This document shows, one piece after another, positions 27,745-40,415 of a stretch of 64,000 bases of DNA. The stretch is from Liolophura sinensis (taxonomy: Eukaryota > Mollusca > Polyplacophora > Chitonida > Chitonidae). A model generated the notes under the pieces. The model was given only the letters and a program-made list of their open reading frames with translations, was not told the DNA's origin and did not search any database. The stretch covers positions 21,153,788-21,217,787 of the forward strand of contig NC_088302.1 of NCBI RefSeq assembly GCF_032854445.1. Direction: 5' to 3'. The translations under genes and the position numbers were made by a program. The stretch's first letter is position 1. Each line of letters starts with the position of its first letter.

Positions 27745-30700
27745 CTGAAAGAAAACAAAAACATTAATGTAATACAACTGCTTTTTTTAATGACCATGGA
27801 TAAATTTATGATCTAAAAGACTCAGCAAACATAAGTCTCTAATACTTGATTTTTCATTGACATATACAATCGATGCCAGTTTAATGGGTGGATGAAATCA
27901 GAGTACCTGGAATAAAACACTGATTGTTGGTAAGTTACTGATGAACTTTCTCACAAGTGGCATATTGATGAGAAGCAAGTGGTCTCCAGTGAACTTTATG
28001 CATGATTACATGAACTGTCAACTGCTTATTGCAGCCAGGGCTCTGAAAAAAAAACGGAATCAAGGGAACGTCGAAAAATTTTCTATCCAAGGAGAGGACA
28101 GAACCTATGTTTCATGTCACATAGTAAAGTTCATAATATATCGTCACAGGTTATGAAGATATGTCTTTGTTCACTTAGTAGATCAGAGAAATGAGAGAGG
28201 ATGTAAAGAAAGACTTACCGACAATAAGGGTTCCTCCTTGAGGCATAGCGTAAGGTGAGGAACCTGTAGTATACGAACGGGAGTAGCAGCATGGCCTTAC
28301 CTCTGAAACACAACGAGTATGGTAATTATAAATTAGATCAGAATTTAAACATCAATTCTCAATTCTGTCATGAAAGTCTCCGAGTCCTAAAAATTTTTAA
28401 GGAAAGTCACAATTTTAGAGCAGTAGATGTTTCGAAGGTAAGACAAAGTCATGAAGACAATTTCATGACCCTGGGGCCAGGATTTCAATTATGTCGTTAA
28501 TAGAACCAGGTGGATTCTCTAGAACCAGACATACTGACATACAGAACATCAAACGGATTTGATGTTCTTATTAACAATAATACAGACATGTCAGATCAGT
28601 GGACTGGTCTACGTGCCAAAAGATTTATAGCGCTGCCTCAGTGTAATACAATGCTGATGACATTGGTCAAGATTGACGAGAACAGCAGGATAAGGTATCA
28701 TCAAAAACATGCTCAAACTACTTCTTAAACTTCTTAATGTTATCAATCAATGTGATCCATCTTTTTCACAGTCAGTTCGAAACTGTATCCAAATGCAAAA
28801 GTTACAAATTCGAATATGTTCAGTTAAGTGCATCTTCCTGGTGTAGTCTTACATGAAAATCATAAAGATAATCGCAGGCATCAGGAATACTTCTGTACAT
28901 GCGATGAATCTCAGGATGTTTGTCTGCTGTAGGACGAGCTTGTTGACTAGGTTGTGGGCAAACTGCAGGGAGCCCTGTCCCATCAGCTGAAATACAAAAT
29001 CAACGGCCATGTTAAATCTACAAGACACAGTTAAATTTTTATCCAAAAATATGGCCCTTTTTGCTTTTTCATTTACGTATTTAATTTGTGCTTCTCTCTA
29101 AATACAAAATATTCACTGCCCCAAATCAGTGGGCAATACCAAAGTATAATAATTACCTATAAACTACAAGTTTAAGTCCAAAAATAGCCATATATCATTT
29201 TTCTTTAGTCGAGCAGTAAGGAAGTCAATTATCTCTGTTAAGGAGGTCATATTTTTGACACTCATCTGTGTGTTGTGAATTTGTTTCACTCACTCCACTC
29301 AGTTTTGGTGGTGATGAATCCAGGAATTCTTTTATCAGTTTTTGTCACATAGGACAGAATGATATACAGATTTCTGTCCCTTTGCACACAGAGCAGCAAT
29401 TTGTACTTTTATCACCTGTGGGTGTTTGCATTATCAGCATAGGCGTAGCCAGAGGAGTGTCTCAGTGTCTTTGAGATCCCCCTATTCTGACAAAACTAAC
29501 ACCGGAGAGATCGGGAAAATAGGGGAAAATTGGAAATGAGATGGCTCGATGTCAAATTCCAGCTACATGTACACCTATGATTATCAGAGTCTTATAGTGC
29601 GGACAAGCCGCTACAGGCGAGTGTATCATGGTCGATGTCACACTTAATGCAGCGGAGACTGATTTCCACAGCACTTTAATTAGACACATCTTCTAGTAGG
29701 GCGCTACCAGATGAGAGTGAAATAAATGGGGGTTCGGGGAATGCAGTCCGTCGACTGATGACGACCCTGCGTTGCTAGAAATGATTTTGTTGTGATACAT
29801 CATTCATAAGTTTATCACTGAAAACAAAGTGTGATTACTGTAATTCCTCATTAATTTAGCAAGTGATGCCGTCTAATTTCTTTTATTCTAAGTAACATAG
29901 TTTTAAGCACATTTATTACATTAATGCCTAATCGATTTACACCATTAACATTCAATTTGTGTGATAGAACAAGATCAATTCACATCTAATTGTACGGCAT
30001 AAAACACAAATTAAAAAAATAAATATTTAATTGAAAGAGAGGGCTGCCAGAACTTTTCAGGTGCTCCTTGACCTTGTCCTTCCTAAGCATTTTAAATACC
30101 TCACATGCTCATGTATAGCTGCCATTTGAAGCACGTGTGTTAAACTTTTTATAGAGTTCACAGAAAAGTGCTCAGGATGTGTGCTGGGTATTCTCAGTCA
30201 ATTCATGAGCAACCAATCAAAGTTTAGCACAGGGAGTTGTTGTTAGCTTTGGGGTTCTGTACAATTGATGCCGGCACATCAGATTGGCTTTGAATTTCCT
30301 CAATCAGAGTTTCTAAAGCTGAAGTATAATCAGATTCTGCAACCAGTCAGAACAATCTGCTCCAGATGATGTTGCTGTTAAAGAAGATGCCACCGAAGAA
30401 CTTGTCCCGAGAAACGTTGTAATGGAGTGGCAACCATTAGCTGAGGTTGTGTTGTCATGAGCTTGTTTTTTTTTTGTTTTTTTTTTGGGGGGGGGGGGGG
30501 TTGTTGCCCTTCTATGCATAATGCTTATAACCTTTTGTTCCGACACACAAAACACGAAAATACTGGCAAACTGAACTACTGTAAAACACTTGAAAGTGGG
30601 GAAAATCTACAAAGTCCCTATCTGAGGCTGAAGATGCAGTATACATTGCAGTAGAGTTATACAACACATGACATAAACCTTCAGCCTTTCCAACCTCTAT

Positions 30701-33420
30701 GCATTTTTTTCAGTGGAACTTATGCATAAACAATAAAAATAATGCTAAAATATATTTTTTTTGTCACTAAAGATGCAAGCTTCATAAAACTGTCTAAATT
30801 ATTTCTCTACATTCAATAGTTCTCCCAGAATGTTCCAAAACACTGGCTGCAGAGGTGGCTGCGAAGGTTGACAAACTAGGGTACATGTACTCATATAACC
30901 TACTCACATTGAGGAGGGTCTTTGTGAAGGTTGTGGCATGTAACAATGCAAACAGGAACACTGGAACAAGAGACACTGGACACAGGTTAAGTTCCATAAC
31001 CAGAAATCAGCTGTTTCATTAAAAATACAGTAAACGACCTACTCATTTTGCCTTAGAAAAGTGTTTTGAGGCTTGTTTGGGAAGGGGTAAGATAATATCT
31101 TACGGGCAACATGTCAGTTTCAACACCAAATGTAATATTTTACACTTATTTGCCTCTAAAAACGCAATTTTTGGGGCGAAATTTTAGGTTATTTAAAATA
31201 TTCTTAAATGTACAGCAGGAGCATTTGACATTAGGAAAACAAGGGAGAAATTTGTGAATAAAAACAAATGGTGTTGAGATATTGTTCTACTTTTCCTGGG
31301 TGGTTAGCAGATTTAACCTAGTCAACACACTTTTTTGACAAGCTGTGAAATGATAAAACTTAAGAAATGCTACCTACTACCATTAAACTCAAGAGGCAAA
31401 GTTCTTTAACAAATTTATATAACCATGAGTCAAGGAGTCCAATTTGCCCCCACTGTCAGATTTCTGGGTTATTCACATTTTGAACACACATGGGTACTGA
31501 CAGCATGGCACGTTTTCTGATCAACGGGGCTGCTCATTACCCGCAAGAGTTAGAGTTGCCAGTATGTCGACTTACAAAGCTTTTGTTGAATTACCACTCA
31601 TAAAACCTAACTTAAAAACATTCCAAACACAAGTCAAATAATTCATCATCGTGACCATCCTGCTTCCCCTAGACCAATTGAATTTCTCAGTCAGAGGAGA
31701 TGATTTTAAATTTGTTTATGTGCAACTTTTACTCCTGGTAAGGCAGTTACTAGTAACTGTGATAAACAAAGTGCTTTAGCTATTTCTGAGAAAGGATACT
31801 GGTTATGGGGTAAGTGTTCATAAAGATAAGAGCAAAGAAAAGGTAGTGACAGCTGTCTTCCAGGAACATTCTGCCAAAGAACTCGCGGCTAAACTGGAAG
31901 TTTGGCAGGCGCTGATGTAGTCTGAGCGCGCTTGTGGCCGCACTGCTGATCAGGGCTCGCTGGTAAAAACTGTTGGGGTTTCCGCTGAAATGTGAAATAA
32001 TACAAGAGAGAATAACAGTTAACCCAGTAATTTATTGATCTTGTACAGTTACTTTACTTTGTTGATACCATACTCAAAGATATTTTATTCACGCTAACAG
32101 AAACGTTACAAATCTCTAATTTGTCTGATTAAGGTTTAATGTCTCAACAATATTCCAGTCATACACCTGAAAGGTGCCTCCTTGTTGCAGACCAATCTAA
32201 TATTGACATGTTTACAGTGCTGACTGACTGAAAGGCCATGACAAACACACCAGACAGGACACTCTCCCCAGGCATATTATACTGGCATCAGGTAGACCAG
32301 TACTTGATCTATTCCTCTTAGCACGAAGTGAGGTATATATACATGTACTACCAAGCTTACCAATTTTAAAGTCTTAGGTATGACTTGACCCAGGATTGAA
32401 GCCTAGATGTAATGCATCAGTGGCAGGCCCTCCAGCCACTGTGCCAGGGAACTAGAGCTAGATGTCTGAATTATTATTTGTGTTTCATGTTTAACCCAAC
32501 ACTTAAGAAATTTTCACAGTATATAGGTGGAGGAAGCTGTAGTAAACCACCTTTCTTTCCCAGATTCATAATAAACTTCCTGAATCAAGGCTGCACTTGA
32601 ACCCACCAGAGCTGGATTTAAAGTATGCAATCTAATAGGCTAAGGCCTGCTTTTCTGCAGCACGGGTAAATGTCACTGAATTCCGACAGAAATAGGTCAT
32701 CTGAAGAACTGAACTTACCCAAATAATGGTAAAATGAAAAGGATGGTTGATACAACAGTGAATACTCTTGTCATCCACAGCAATGTTTCCAGCTTGTTTG
32801 CCAACATGTAGCTCTGACATACAGGAAAAAGAAATATGATAATGTACATGTAGAAAAAATATTCCTCATAATTTTATCCATAAACTCCCAATTGCAAAAT
32901 ATGTTTCTCAATGTAGTATGATCTTAAATAAGAAATAACACTATGCTGGATTTCAGGTCGGTTCTATCAACAAAACATCATACAGTAAGTAAAGCAATCT
33001 GTTCATAAAGAGCATCACTGCTGGCTACATAGTAATACAAGTACGATAAAAATATATAACATACAGTACTAAACATAACAAGATTTCAAATCAATAAACT
33101 CCGGCTGTACATGGGAAGGTCTGCCAGCAAACCTGTGGATGGTTGTGGGTTTCCACCGGGCTCTGCCCGGTTTCCATCGACCATAATGCTGGCTGCCGTC
33201 GTATAAGTGAAATATTCTTGAGTACGGCATAAAACACCAATCATTAAAGTCTTTCTTCTTTTTAAATTAGTTTGAAAGTTTGTACAAAGGGACAAAGGTA
33301 GCAGCAATTGCTTACCAATGCTGAGGTCTGCTGGCCTGAGGGAGGGGTCTGCTGGTTTGGGGGAGGGGTCTGAGAGCCTGAGTCAGGGGTCCCTTCTGGT
33401 CCACTTGTGCTGTCTGCCAT
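27603..33420 (-). CDS. TMEM33: TMEM33, ER/nuclear-envelope membrane protein (seven coding exons)
   Basis: TMEM33 (yeast relatives Pom33/Per33) is a small multi-pass protein that shapes ER tubules with reticulons, modulates stress signalling, and in yeast supports nuclear pore assembly. Coding exons: 33420-33316, 32813-32719, 31984-31800, 30975-30908, 28986-28853, 28302-28219, 27744-27603. All junction phases agree and the joined frame is 813 nt, 270 residues (human 247). Diagnostic blocks: ANKLETLLWMTRVFTVV, NSFYQRALISSAATSALRLH, FLEDSCHYLFFALIFMNTYP, NILRFIACTEVFLMPA, VYYRFLTLRYASRRNPYCR. The N-terminus is a Ser/Pro/Gln-rich tail of about 35 residues, longer than in human. No lesions seen. 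Confidence 0.97.
28219..28302 (-). CDS. TMEM33: TMEM33 exon: YYRFLTLRY block
   Basis: Encodes GKAMLLLPFVYYRFLTLRYA and SRRNPYCR; matches human FIYYRFLTLRYSSRRNPYCR. Acceptor GTTTCAG, donor GTAAGT. Confidence 0.97.
28303..28852. other. TMEM33 intron, nothing recognised
   Basis: No repeat copy or additional exon recognised. Confidence 0.5.
28853..28986 (-). CDS. TMEM33: TMEM33 exon: NIL-FIAC-E block
   Basis: Encodes LMGQGSLQFAHNLVNKLVLQ, QTNILRFIACTEVFLMPAI and IFMIF. Acceptor GTATTTCAG, donor GTAAGA. NIL(K/R)FIAC(N/T)E(I/V)FLMPA is the most conserved stretch of the family. Confidence 0.97.
28987..30907. other. TMEM33 intron, nothing recognised
   Basis: Contains a T/G homopolymer tract at 30467-30500. 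No mobile element or exon supported. Open frames on either strand have no splice context. Confidence 0.45.
30908..30975 (-). CDS. TMEM33: TMEM33 exon: third membrane segment
   Basis: Encodes SLVPVFLFALLHATTFTKTL LN region; human equivalent is FPVLLFSLLHAATYTKK. Acceptor GTGTCCAG, donor GTGAGT, phase 0. Confidence 0.95.
31050..31215 (+). repeat. dispersed repeat family C, copy 3
   Basis: AAAGTGTTTTGAGGCTTGTT, TTTCAACACCAAATGTAATA and GGGGCGAAATTTTAGGTTAT match copy 1 at 21045. In a TMEM33 intron. Confidence 0.6.
31216..31799. other. TMEM33 intron, nothing recognised
   Basis: No supported feature apart from the splice donor of the 31800 exon. Confidence 0.5.
31800..31984 (-). CDS. TMEM33: TMEM33 exon: conserved core, with weak donor
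   Basis: Encodes GNPNSFYQRALISSAATSAL, RLHQRLPNFQFSREFF and LEDSCHYLFFALIFMNTYPI. The frame requires the splice after ...ATAACCA, using the donor GTATCC, which departs from the GTRAGT consensus. The join then gives ITMSLVPVF as in other animals (human VTMSIFPV). Confidence 0.93.
31985..32718. other. TMEM33 intron with a family E scrap
   Basis: GGTTTAATGTCTCAACAATA TTCCAG near 32130 is reminiscent of family E, and AAAGGTGCCTCCTTGTTGCA near 32170 resembles SINE family 2. Both are too short to call as copies. Confidence 0.35.
32719..32813 (-). CDS. TMEM33: TMEM33 exon: first transmembrane segment
   Basis: Encodes SYMLANKLETLLWMTRVFTV followed by VSTILFILPLF. The block matches the human NKLDTAMWLSRLFTV segment. 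Acceptor TATGTCAG, donor GTAAGT, ends in phase 2. Confidence 0.95.
33095..33245 (+). repeat. SINE family 1 (5'-truncated, forward)
   Basis: CTGTACATGGGAAGGTCTGC, ACCTGTGGATGGTTGTGGGT, CATAATGCTGGCTGCCGTCG and the tail AGTACGGCATAAAACACCAA TC. Lies in the TMEM33 intron between coding exons 1 and 2. Confidence 0.85.
33316..33420 (-). CDS. TMEM33: TMEM33 coding exon 1
   Basis: ATG in the context AACATGG; encodes MADSTSGPEGTPDSGSQTPP and a further Pro/Gln stretch to TSAL, a disordered cytosolic tail. Donor GTAAGC at 33315. 35 codons, phase 0. Confidence 0.93.
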
Positions 33421-34538
33421 GTTGGACTATATTCACCTCCCAACACCTGATGTACCTGTCAAAGACCAAGTTCACCAAGATAAATGAACACACTCAAAAA
33501 TGGTCAACTAGGGAGTTATGAATTTCACAAAATATGAAAGTCATATTTCACGTAACATTTTGTGTAAAGCATGCCACTGGGTTAAACATGGATTTACAAG
33601 AAAAATTTGGGTAAATTGACAAAGTTAATACCAGTATGTCAGAGTCGGGGAACTGCTGATTGAAGAATCTCCTTTTCACAATGAGCATCAGAGCAAACAT
33701 TGGCAGCAACCTAAATTTTAGAATTCCTGTCAACTGTCATACTGTCTTAGGGTTCTTACGATTATGCGGAAACACTGGTGTCGCCAACTTATGAGGACCT
33801 ATCACGTAACAATAGATGGGAATAACATCACACGATTAGCTAAGCTAGGCTAGGCTAGGCTAGGATAAGCTGGCGATACCGGTGTTTCCATATAATCTTA
33901 AGCGCCTCATGTTACAGACAATGTAGTGCATGTCTGCTCAGGAAACTGTAAAGAACAGAAAGAAAATCATCATGGTAACATCTAAATTAATTCTATACTT
34001 AAGCGGCCCTACACGGTTGCTTTGCATCAGCATTTTAGGAAACAATGCCTATTTCAGAACTATTTCAGAAGACAGACGTAACTCTGGCATCTAGACAAAT
34101 TCACCGACTGTCAACTCATTTGTCAAGTCAGTGTCCTGTGCAGGACCAACGTCAAGAAAGAAGGGCTAGTTCATTTAAATATTTCAATCCTTGCACATTG
34201 CTTTAATCCGTAGGAAGGGGAGAGGTAAAAACAGGCAAAATTAACAACAAAAGTAGTCGGAGAAATCCATTCACTGACTTTAAATGTTACACCTATGCTG
34301 TCTCAGATCACTAGATCATATCAGTTTTGTTTTAGTCACGCTGACTGAGTTTGTTTTTACAACAACAACAAAGGCCGGCGTGCACCGAAACGTTGGATCT
34401 GCTCTATCACCGACCTCCGGACATCATAAAACATTTCCATCCACACAATGGCTTTAAAATCACTAATCAAACTAAAATCAATGTTCAGGTGTAACAATAA
34501 AACGTAGATACATTGGAGACGCAATCACTCATCCTCAC

Positions 34539-34640
34539 CTGTTTTCGGCATCCGATGTTGATATCACTTCGGTTACATCCGTAAGCCTTCGTGAATGTTC
34601 GTAAAGCACGATTTCAACAGTGTCCAGTAGATGGCGCGTA
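34539..34640 (-). promoter_or_regulatory. TMEM33: likely TMEM33 untranslated first exon and promoter
   Basis: On the minus strand the sequence CGGATGCCGAAAACAG is followed by a good donor, GTGAGGATGAG (34538 downwards). A plausible acceptor (CTTTGACAG) lies near 33458, just upstream of the start codon. The upper limit is a guess; transcription would start at or above about 34600. Confidence 0.45.
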
Positions 34641-35455
34641 TAAATCTTTCTTGGATCAACTTTGACACCTTTTCGCATGGCCTGCAAGGTGATTTTGTTC
34701 TTGTTTTTCTTTCGCACATGAGTGAATATAATTCTTCTGTTGAATTGAAAATCGTATTTTTCTATCAAAATAATGTTTACGTTATCCAAATTAATACAAA
34801 AGATAATTTTAATTAAATGTACCCGAAATAGGCCTAAAATAAATCAGAAGACCTAAATTTCAAAATACAGATTTAGAAGATTAAATTCAACTTGAACGCC
34901 ATTTAAATGTTAAACTGATACAAAAAATAGTAATAAAGAAAAATATGAAATGATGCGTTCCTTTTTTTTGAAATTACGGGTACTGCAACGGAATAATTAA
35001 ACACATTACGTACCAGTAACTTACATAATACTGCACCGGTAAGTAAAACACATTATTTCGGTCATACATCACGGCTTACACTTTTATCATAGACATGTAA
35101 GAAGGCTACTGTATCGCACCGGCATTTGCTCCATTTTCGGCATATAATATATCATTGTAATGTCACGATAATTATCATACATCACCTGTATCCATTTTTT
35201 TAAAACTGTGTACGGGAGTCTCAGATTTAAGTATTGGCTTTATTGTATGCCTTGACACATATATAGGCCTATGTGATTCCAGTTTCCTTAAATCTGTTTT
35301 AATTAAATTAAACGTTGAGGTATATTTTCAGCAATTTCTGATATTTGCCTGGCCCAGGTAAATATCAGAAACTGATGAAAATAGACCTCTACGTTTAATA
35401 TGGGATATACTATACTCTCCTAGGTTTAATTAATTCAACTACTTTCACTCATAAA
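34641..35455. other. intergenic, nothing recognised
   Basis: AT-rich; contains two TAGGCCTA palindromes (34829, 35264). No gene. Confidence 0.45.
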
Positions 35456-35535
35456 ACTGAGCGCCGCCATATAGGATAAGCGAAACATTCTTGAGCACGG
35501 CGCTAAACGAATAAATCGATCAGTCAATCAATCAT
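35456..35535 (+). repeat. SINE family 1 tail fragment (forward)
   Basis: GCGCCGCCATATAGGATAAG, GAAACATTCTTGAGCACGGC and a CTAAACGAATAAATC end: the 3' tail only. Confidence 0.65.
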
Positions 35536-37847
35536 TCATTACTTTAGCTCAGTAAATTATGCTATTCTATTTTGTTTTGTTTTAAGAACTGATAGAACTT
35601 GTGCAGGTCGTGGTTTGGGGGTAAATATTAAGGGAGTTAACTCCTCTTGTTAGCAATTGAGAGTTATCTCTTGCTGCCATCCAGATAGAACAACTTATGG
35701 TATCAGTGTGTAGTTTCCTACATATAAAGTCGTAAAAACGTATAATTTAACAACATATGTAATTCTCCTCTGTATTAAGTGCCATTATAGAGTACTTCCA
35801 AACTATACGCTTTTTAAAAACAGAGTTTTAACGATGCATGCGCGCAACTGTTGAAATGAGAAATGGGATAACATAGGCTCTATAGAGCCATAGGGAGTTT
35901 GCAATTTACATTGCAACCCGCGTGTTCAAATCCGAATTATTTAACCAAAAATGCCCCAAATATGAAAGTTTCATAGGTAATCGATAATAGTTATATTGAT
36001 GACATATTTAAGCAGCTGGCTCCGGGATCAAGAAGCAACCTTAGATTTCAGTCAATATTTTAATCATTAAACTTGATACACGTATGTTCCTTTCCGTTAT
36101 TTTAGCTGAAATTTGTTATAAAGTAACTTACCCAGAATTTACGTTCCTAAGCAATATTCTGACCGTGTAACGTGAGAAATAACAATTTTAAAATAATTTG
36201 AAATTTTGAGTTAAGTCTAAGATCTCTTCGTGATCCCGAGGCCAGGTCTACTGGTTGTTATAGGTGCATAGAGCCTACTTATAGGCCAACATGTATGTGT
36301 ATGCGAGAGATTTGTGACAAAAACTGTGTAACCACACACTGTTGCCCACTCTCTCTGAATGTATTATCAGATATATTCTTACATGGCAGTACATACTGTT
36401 TATAGGCCTAGCCATATACATGCCTGACTAATATATCAGTAATTTCTGGAAGTCCAAGAAAGACATTTTCACACGTGGATGATATGTAAAAGCTTTAATA
36501 AAGCAGGCATATCTGTGTGTCTGCACAAATATACCCAATTACAAGACAGCAGTCGTCAAATAAAACTGAATAAGAAAGTTTAGCCAGAAGCCATTGTTAT
36601 ATATGTATTCACAAGATTCGTCAGCCCCCCCCCCCCCCCCTATAGGTCTATATACTAAATTTACTTCGCGACCTATCTATGACATAAAATATTCCTGGAA
36701 GCGATTTTTCATTGCAGTCTTCCATGGATTCTGTATATGTAGGTACTTGCATGGTAACTGTATGTAAAAAGAAAAAGAATTTCACTCTACGACAACCAAC
36801 GTAGTCCAGTGACATGTTGTAATTTGTCCAAGTACCCATGCATGCAACACTCGCTCTCATATATTTTCAGTTGTACGAACCAGATGCTAGTTTCCTACCG
36901 TTGCGAAACAAATATTATACGGCGACTTTTTCAAAGCCTCCGCGGCGTTGTTAATGGCGTTTTGCAGTTATTACCAGCTCCCCGTGGCTGTGTAATAGAC
37001 ATTTACTTTTCGTGACACGCACCTATATAGTCTCCATTTAGAAGGGACACCGGGGGATCGAGCCCACCACGCACCGCGTGTTCATGTCGTCGCCTGCAGG
37101 TGAGTTTTTTCCTCCTGGACGTTCCCACCCTAAACTTACTCCTCGGTCATGTAGTACAACACCACAACACACGTGCAGTTTGTTGATTGCCAGTCCCATC
37201 ACATAAGGCCACATGTATATGCCTAAGCTATACCCGTAGACCTCGAGTAAACTAACTCTATGTCTCTCATGCATACAGTTATGTAAGCCTATCAACGTCT
37301 ACCGATACCCTGCACTACTTCAATCATTTAATTAATATTTAAAAGAAATACTTTGAGTAGAGTCTGGATTGCACGTGGGGTGTAATTATTTTTTTTGTTA
37401 GCCAAATTATAATTTTCAAGTACTGGTATATATACATATAAAGTTTACTAGCGTGGCTGTGAAGACCTCATAAAATCCTCATAGTACGCATGTGCAAAGA
37501 TGAAAAATTGCAGCGTATATATGTGTACTTATAAGTATAAAACTTCATAAAACTTCTAAAAACTACGTAAGTCGTATTTCCAGACCGTAACTATTATTGT
37601 ATAAATAACATTGTATAAAGGTTATGGCATCATAAGGCGGTATGATTTACGAGGAAATTTATGAGCATTTTTAAACTTTGCATGTTGCAAAATTTTCTCC
37701 TTCTTATAGTATTTGTAGGTTATAAATTATACGAGCGAAAATAGATATAGTCTGGTATAAATAACGAATGTTATAAAAGAACGACAGATATATAGATATG
37801 TATTTATATTCTGTCACTCTTTTAAATTAAATTATATAATTTCCTCG
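35536..37847. other. intergenic, nothing recognised
   Basis: AT-rich sequence with a poly-C run at 36626-36640. No gene or full repeat copy. Short frames on both strands near 36650-37290 have no supporting context. Confidence 0.45.
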
Positions 37848-38112
37848 CTGGCTAAGGTGGTTAAAGCTGATCCGCTGCAACTATAGTTCAGCCCTTTAAC
37901 CAATGTGATCTCGTGTTCAATTCCTTGACCATTTCTTCTTGTTTCGGCTGCAGCTTTATAACTGGTTTTTCAGACACCTATCAAAGATATGTGGTTTCCT
38001 CCAGGCACTGTGGTTTCCTCTGGGCACTCTGGTTCCCTTCACCCATAAACGACTTCCGTCACATATACTGTAAGTGAAACACTCTTATCTGCGCCATAAA
38101 CACCAATCAAAT
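37848..38112 (+). repeat. composite tRNA-derived SINE with a different head (family 3)
   Basis: The head CTGGCTAAGGTGGTTAAAGC with GTGTTCAATTCC has A- and B-box-like motifs but is unlike the family 1 head. The 3' part (GTGGTTTCCTCTGGGCACTC, AAGTGAAACACTCTTATCTG, CATAAACACCAATCAAA) is the family 1 tail in diverged form. Confidence 0.6.
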
Positions 38113-40204
38113 GAATTTCATTTTTATGACTAACTGCTCAGCGTATGAGTTTGCTTAATAACATAATCCAGAACACTCTGCAAAGAAAACATTTTGGGTT
38201 CAAGTATAACATTAACAAAATTATATATAAAAAAAATTCAATGTTACATGCGACTGTATGTAAATAATGGCTTACTTATACGCAGCTTCTTCTTTAATTT
38301 AACTTAATTTTATTTCTGCAAAGCTTAATACATATAAGTGTATATTTAGAAATTAAATAAAAATGAACTTCTCTATGTTTAACGCCAAACCAAAATTATC
38401 ATTTAGACTATATACTTACTATACAAGGAGAGCGTATATCAAATTGAATACAAACGTGTACTGTAATGAACCGATATATTTAGTACAATTTGTTATTCAC
38501 GTATGCAATTTCTTCAAAAAATTATTTTAAGCTGTGTACAAAGGTGATCAAATCGTGCATACATGCGTGTATAAAAACTTCGTGATATAAAACTGTTTTG
38601 GTTACTTTATATAAAACAACATTTTGAAATTATGCGTCACGTAGATCTGGACATTTTAGCATGCTTGTTTTTGTTCTTTGCTGACAGAAAATAATATAAA
38701 AGTGATTGTAATGACATATATTACGCAGAAATATATTTATAATGTACGAATAGTTGTTTGTCACGATTTGAGTGTAATTTAGGGCCGTTAATACAGACGT
38801 ATATATATATATATATATGTATACTCCAAATTGCAAATCAGAATTTATTACACCATTTCAATGGTTTGAAAGCTATAAACAAGAAGAAAAACACTACATA
38901 TATATGTAATTCGCGTTATTTCATAATTGTTGCGTTTACTTCATTAATATTTTGTGAACGACCTTTTTATGAAATGATACTTTTCCTTGTGCGCCTTTAA
39001 AAATTCAGGTTCATGTATATATAGACAGTCATGGATTTGCATGTACGACTATATATATATAGGCCCCTAGCTAAATTCGCGCATGCATGTATATATAGCT
39101 ATGGGCCTATATGGGAGCGCCGGTGGGTCTAGTCAAGGGTGAATTCTCAGAGAAAGTTATGACGGACTGTGGGCAGTAATAGGTTTGTGATGATTCTTCA
39201 AGTCCGGCCTTGGGGTCTTAGTTTGACATCTTTCCTCATGCCGGACATTAAGTTACACGCTATCGTGGTAATCACCGGCGACGGATGGACGGACTGCACG
39301 GGACGTTTACCGTTACACATACATGTGGGCTTTATATAGACAGGGGCGAGCAGGATCTTAGTGACATTCACAAACAGAATATAACAGAATAACAATACTC
39401 TAAAAATAATCTGTTAAATTTAACATAATGTTATGTCCTAGTGTACACTTCTGTACACTTCCCAATTATGAATGGATAAATAAGTAACAAAACACCTCTG
39501 CATTTTGACAATATGCAGAAAGCCTGAAATAAATGTTCTCCTGAATGGACAATGGACTCCTGGTGGCTAAATGTACATATGAAGTTATGCATGAAAATAT
39601 TGGAAATATATAATTTTATCTTGACTAAATTAGTGCTTATAAGGAATTGAAATCAGTGTGTATATATGGCGGAAAATAAATATTTTCTTTGTGAGATATA
39701 ACTCCATGAACGTAATCCTCCCATACGTTTAGCCTTGTGGGGTATAGTACTGCTACAATGGCATGCGCCTCTGAACTGGCAGCTGATGTACGTTTATGGA
39801 GTGAAAAGTTTTGGAGAAAAAGCATAATTTCCGTATACCATAATCAGTCAAGGTATTTCGAAGTGTTTTATTAAAAGAAGTCTTCACTTGGTCGATGGAA
39901 GAAATATGGTGGCTTCTGCGGCTTTTCATCGATGAGAAATCAAGTCAGAACTGTTGCTTGGTGGTCTCTACCCTGTTACCAGATTTGTCCGCCTTAACAA
40001 AAAAACTACAAACTTACGGGTATGTTTCATACACCAGTGTAAAGCTTATAATGTGTCAGTTTTCGAATGAATGTGGTTTGGTTAAGATTGGGCTATTTTT
40101 CCGTGTTCTATGTCCAGATATGTAAAGCTGGGTCTTCGGTCCAAGCATTAAAGTTATGTATTTTGTTATGTATATATCAGGTAAAATAACGTTCGGACGA
40201 TTCC
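38113..40204. other. intergenic, nothing recognised
   Basis: AT-rich with short TA tracts (38797-38818, 39048-39062). No exon or RNA gene recognised. Confidence 0.45.
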
Positions 40205-40415
40205 TTTCAGCATCAAGGGGATAGTGCTACTACTGATTGACCCATATCAGTATAATGGCTTGGGCGGAGCGGTTTGCTTGCCTTCGGTAAGGCGTCTCAG
40301 TGAAGCAGCACTAGATAAAAGAGCGGTGGAAATTCGTCCTGCAAAAAGGAGGCACATTACATGCATTCTAAGGATTCCTTTGTCGTCATATGACTCAAAA
40401 ATTGTTAAGTACGAC
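40205..40415 (+). repeat. SINE family 2 (5'-truncated, forward)
   Basis: CAGCATCAAGGGGATAGTGC, CATATCAGTATAATGGCT, TGAAGCAGCACTAGATAAAA, GAGCGGTGGAAATTCGTCCT and AAAGGAGGCACATTACATGC match 61120-61340. Confidence 0.8.
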
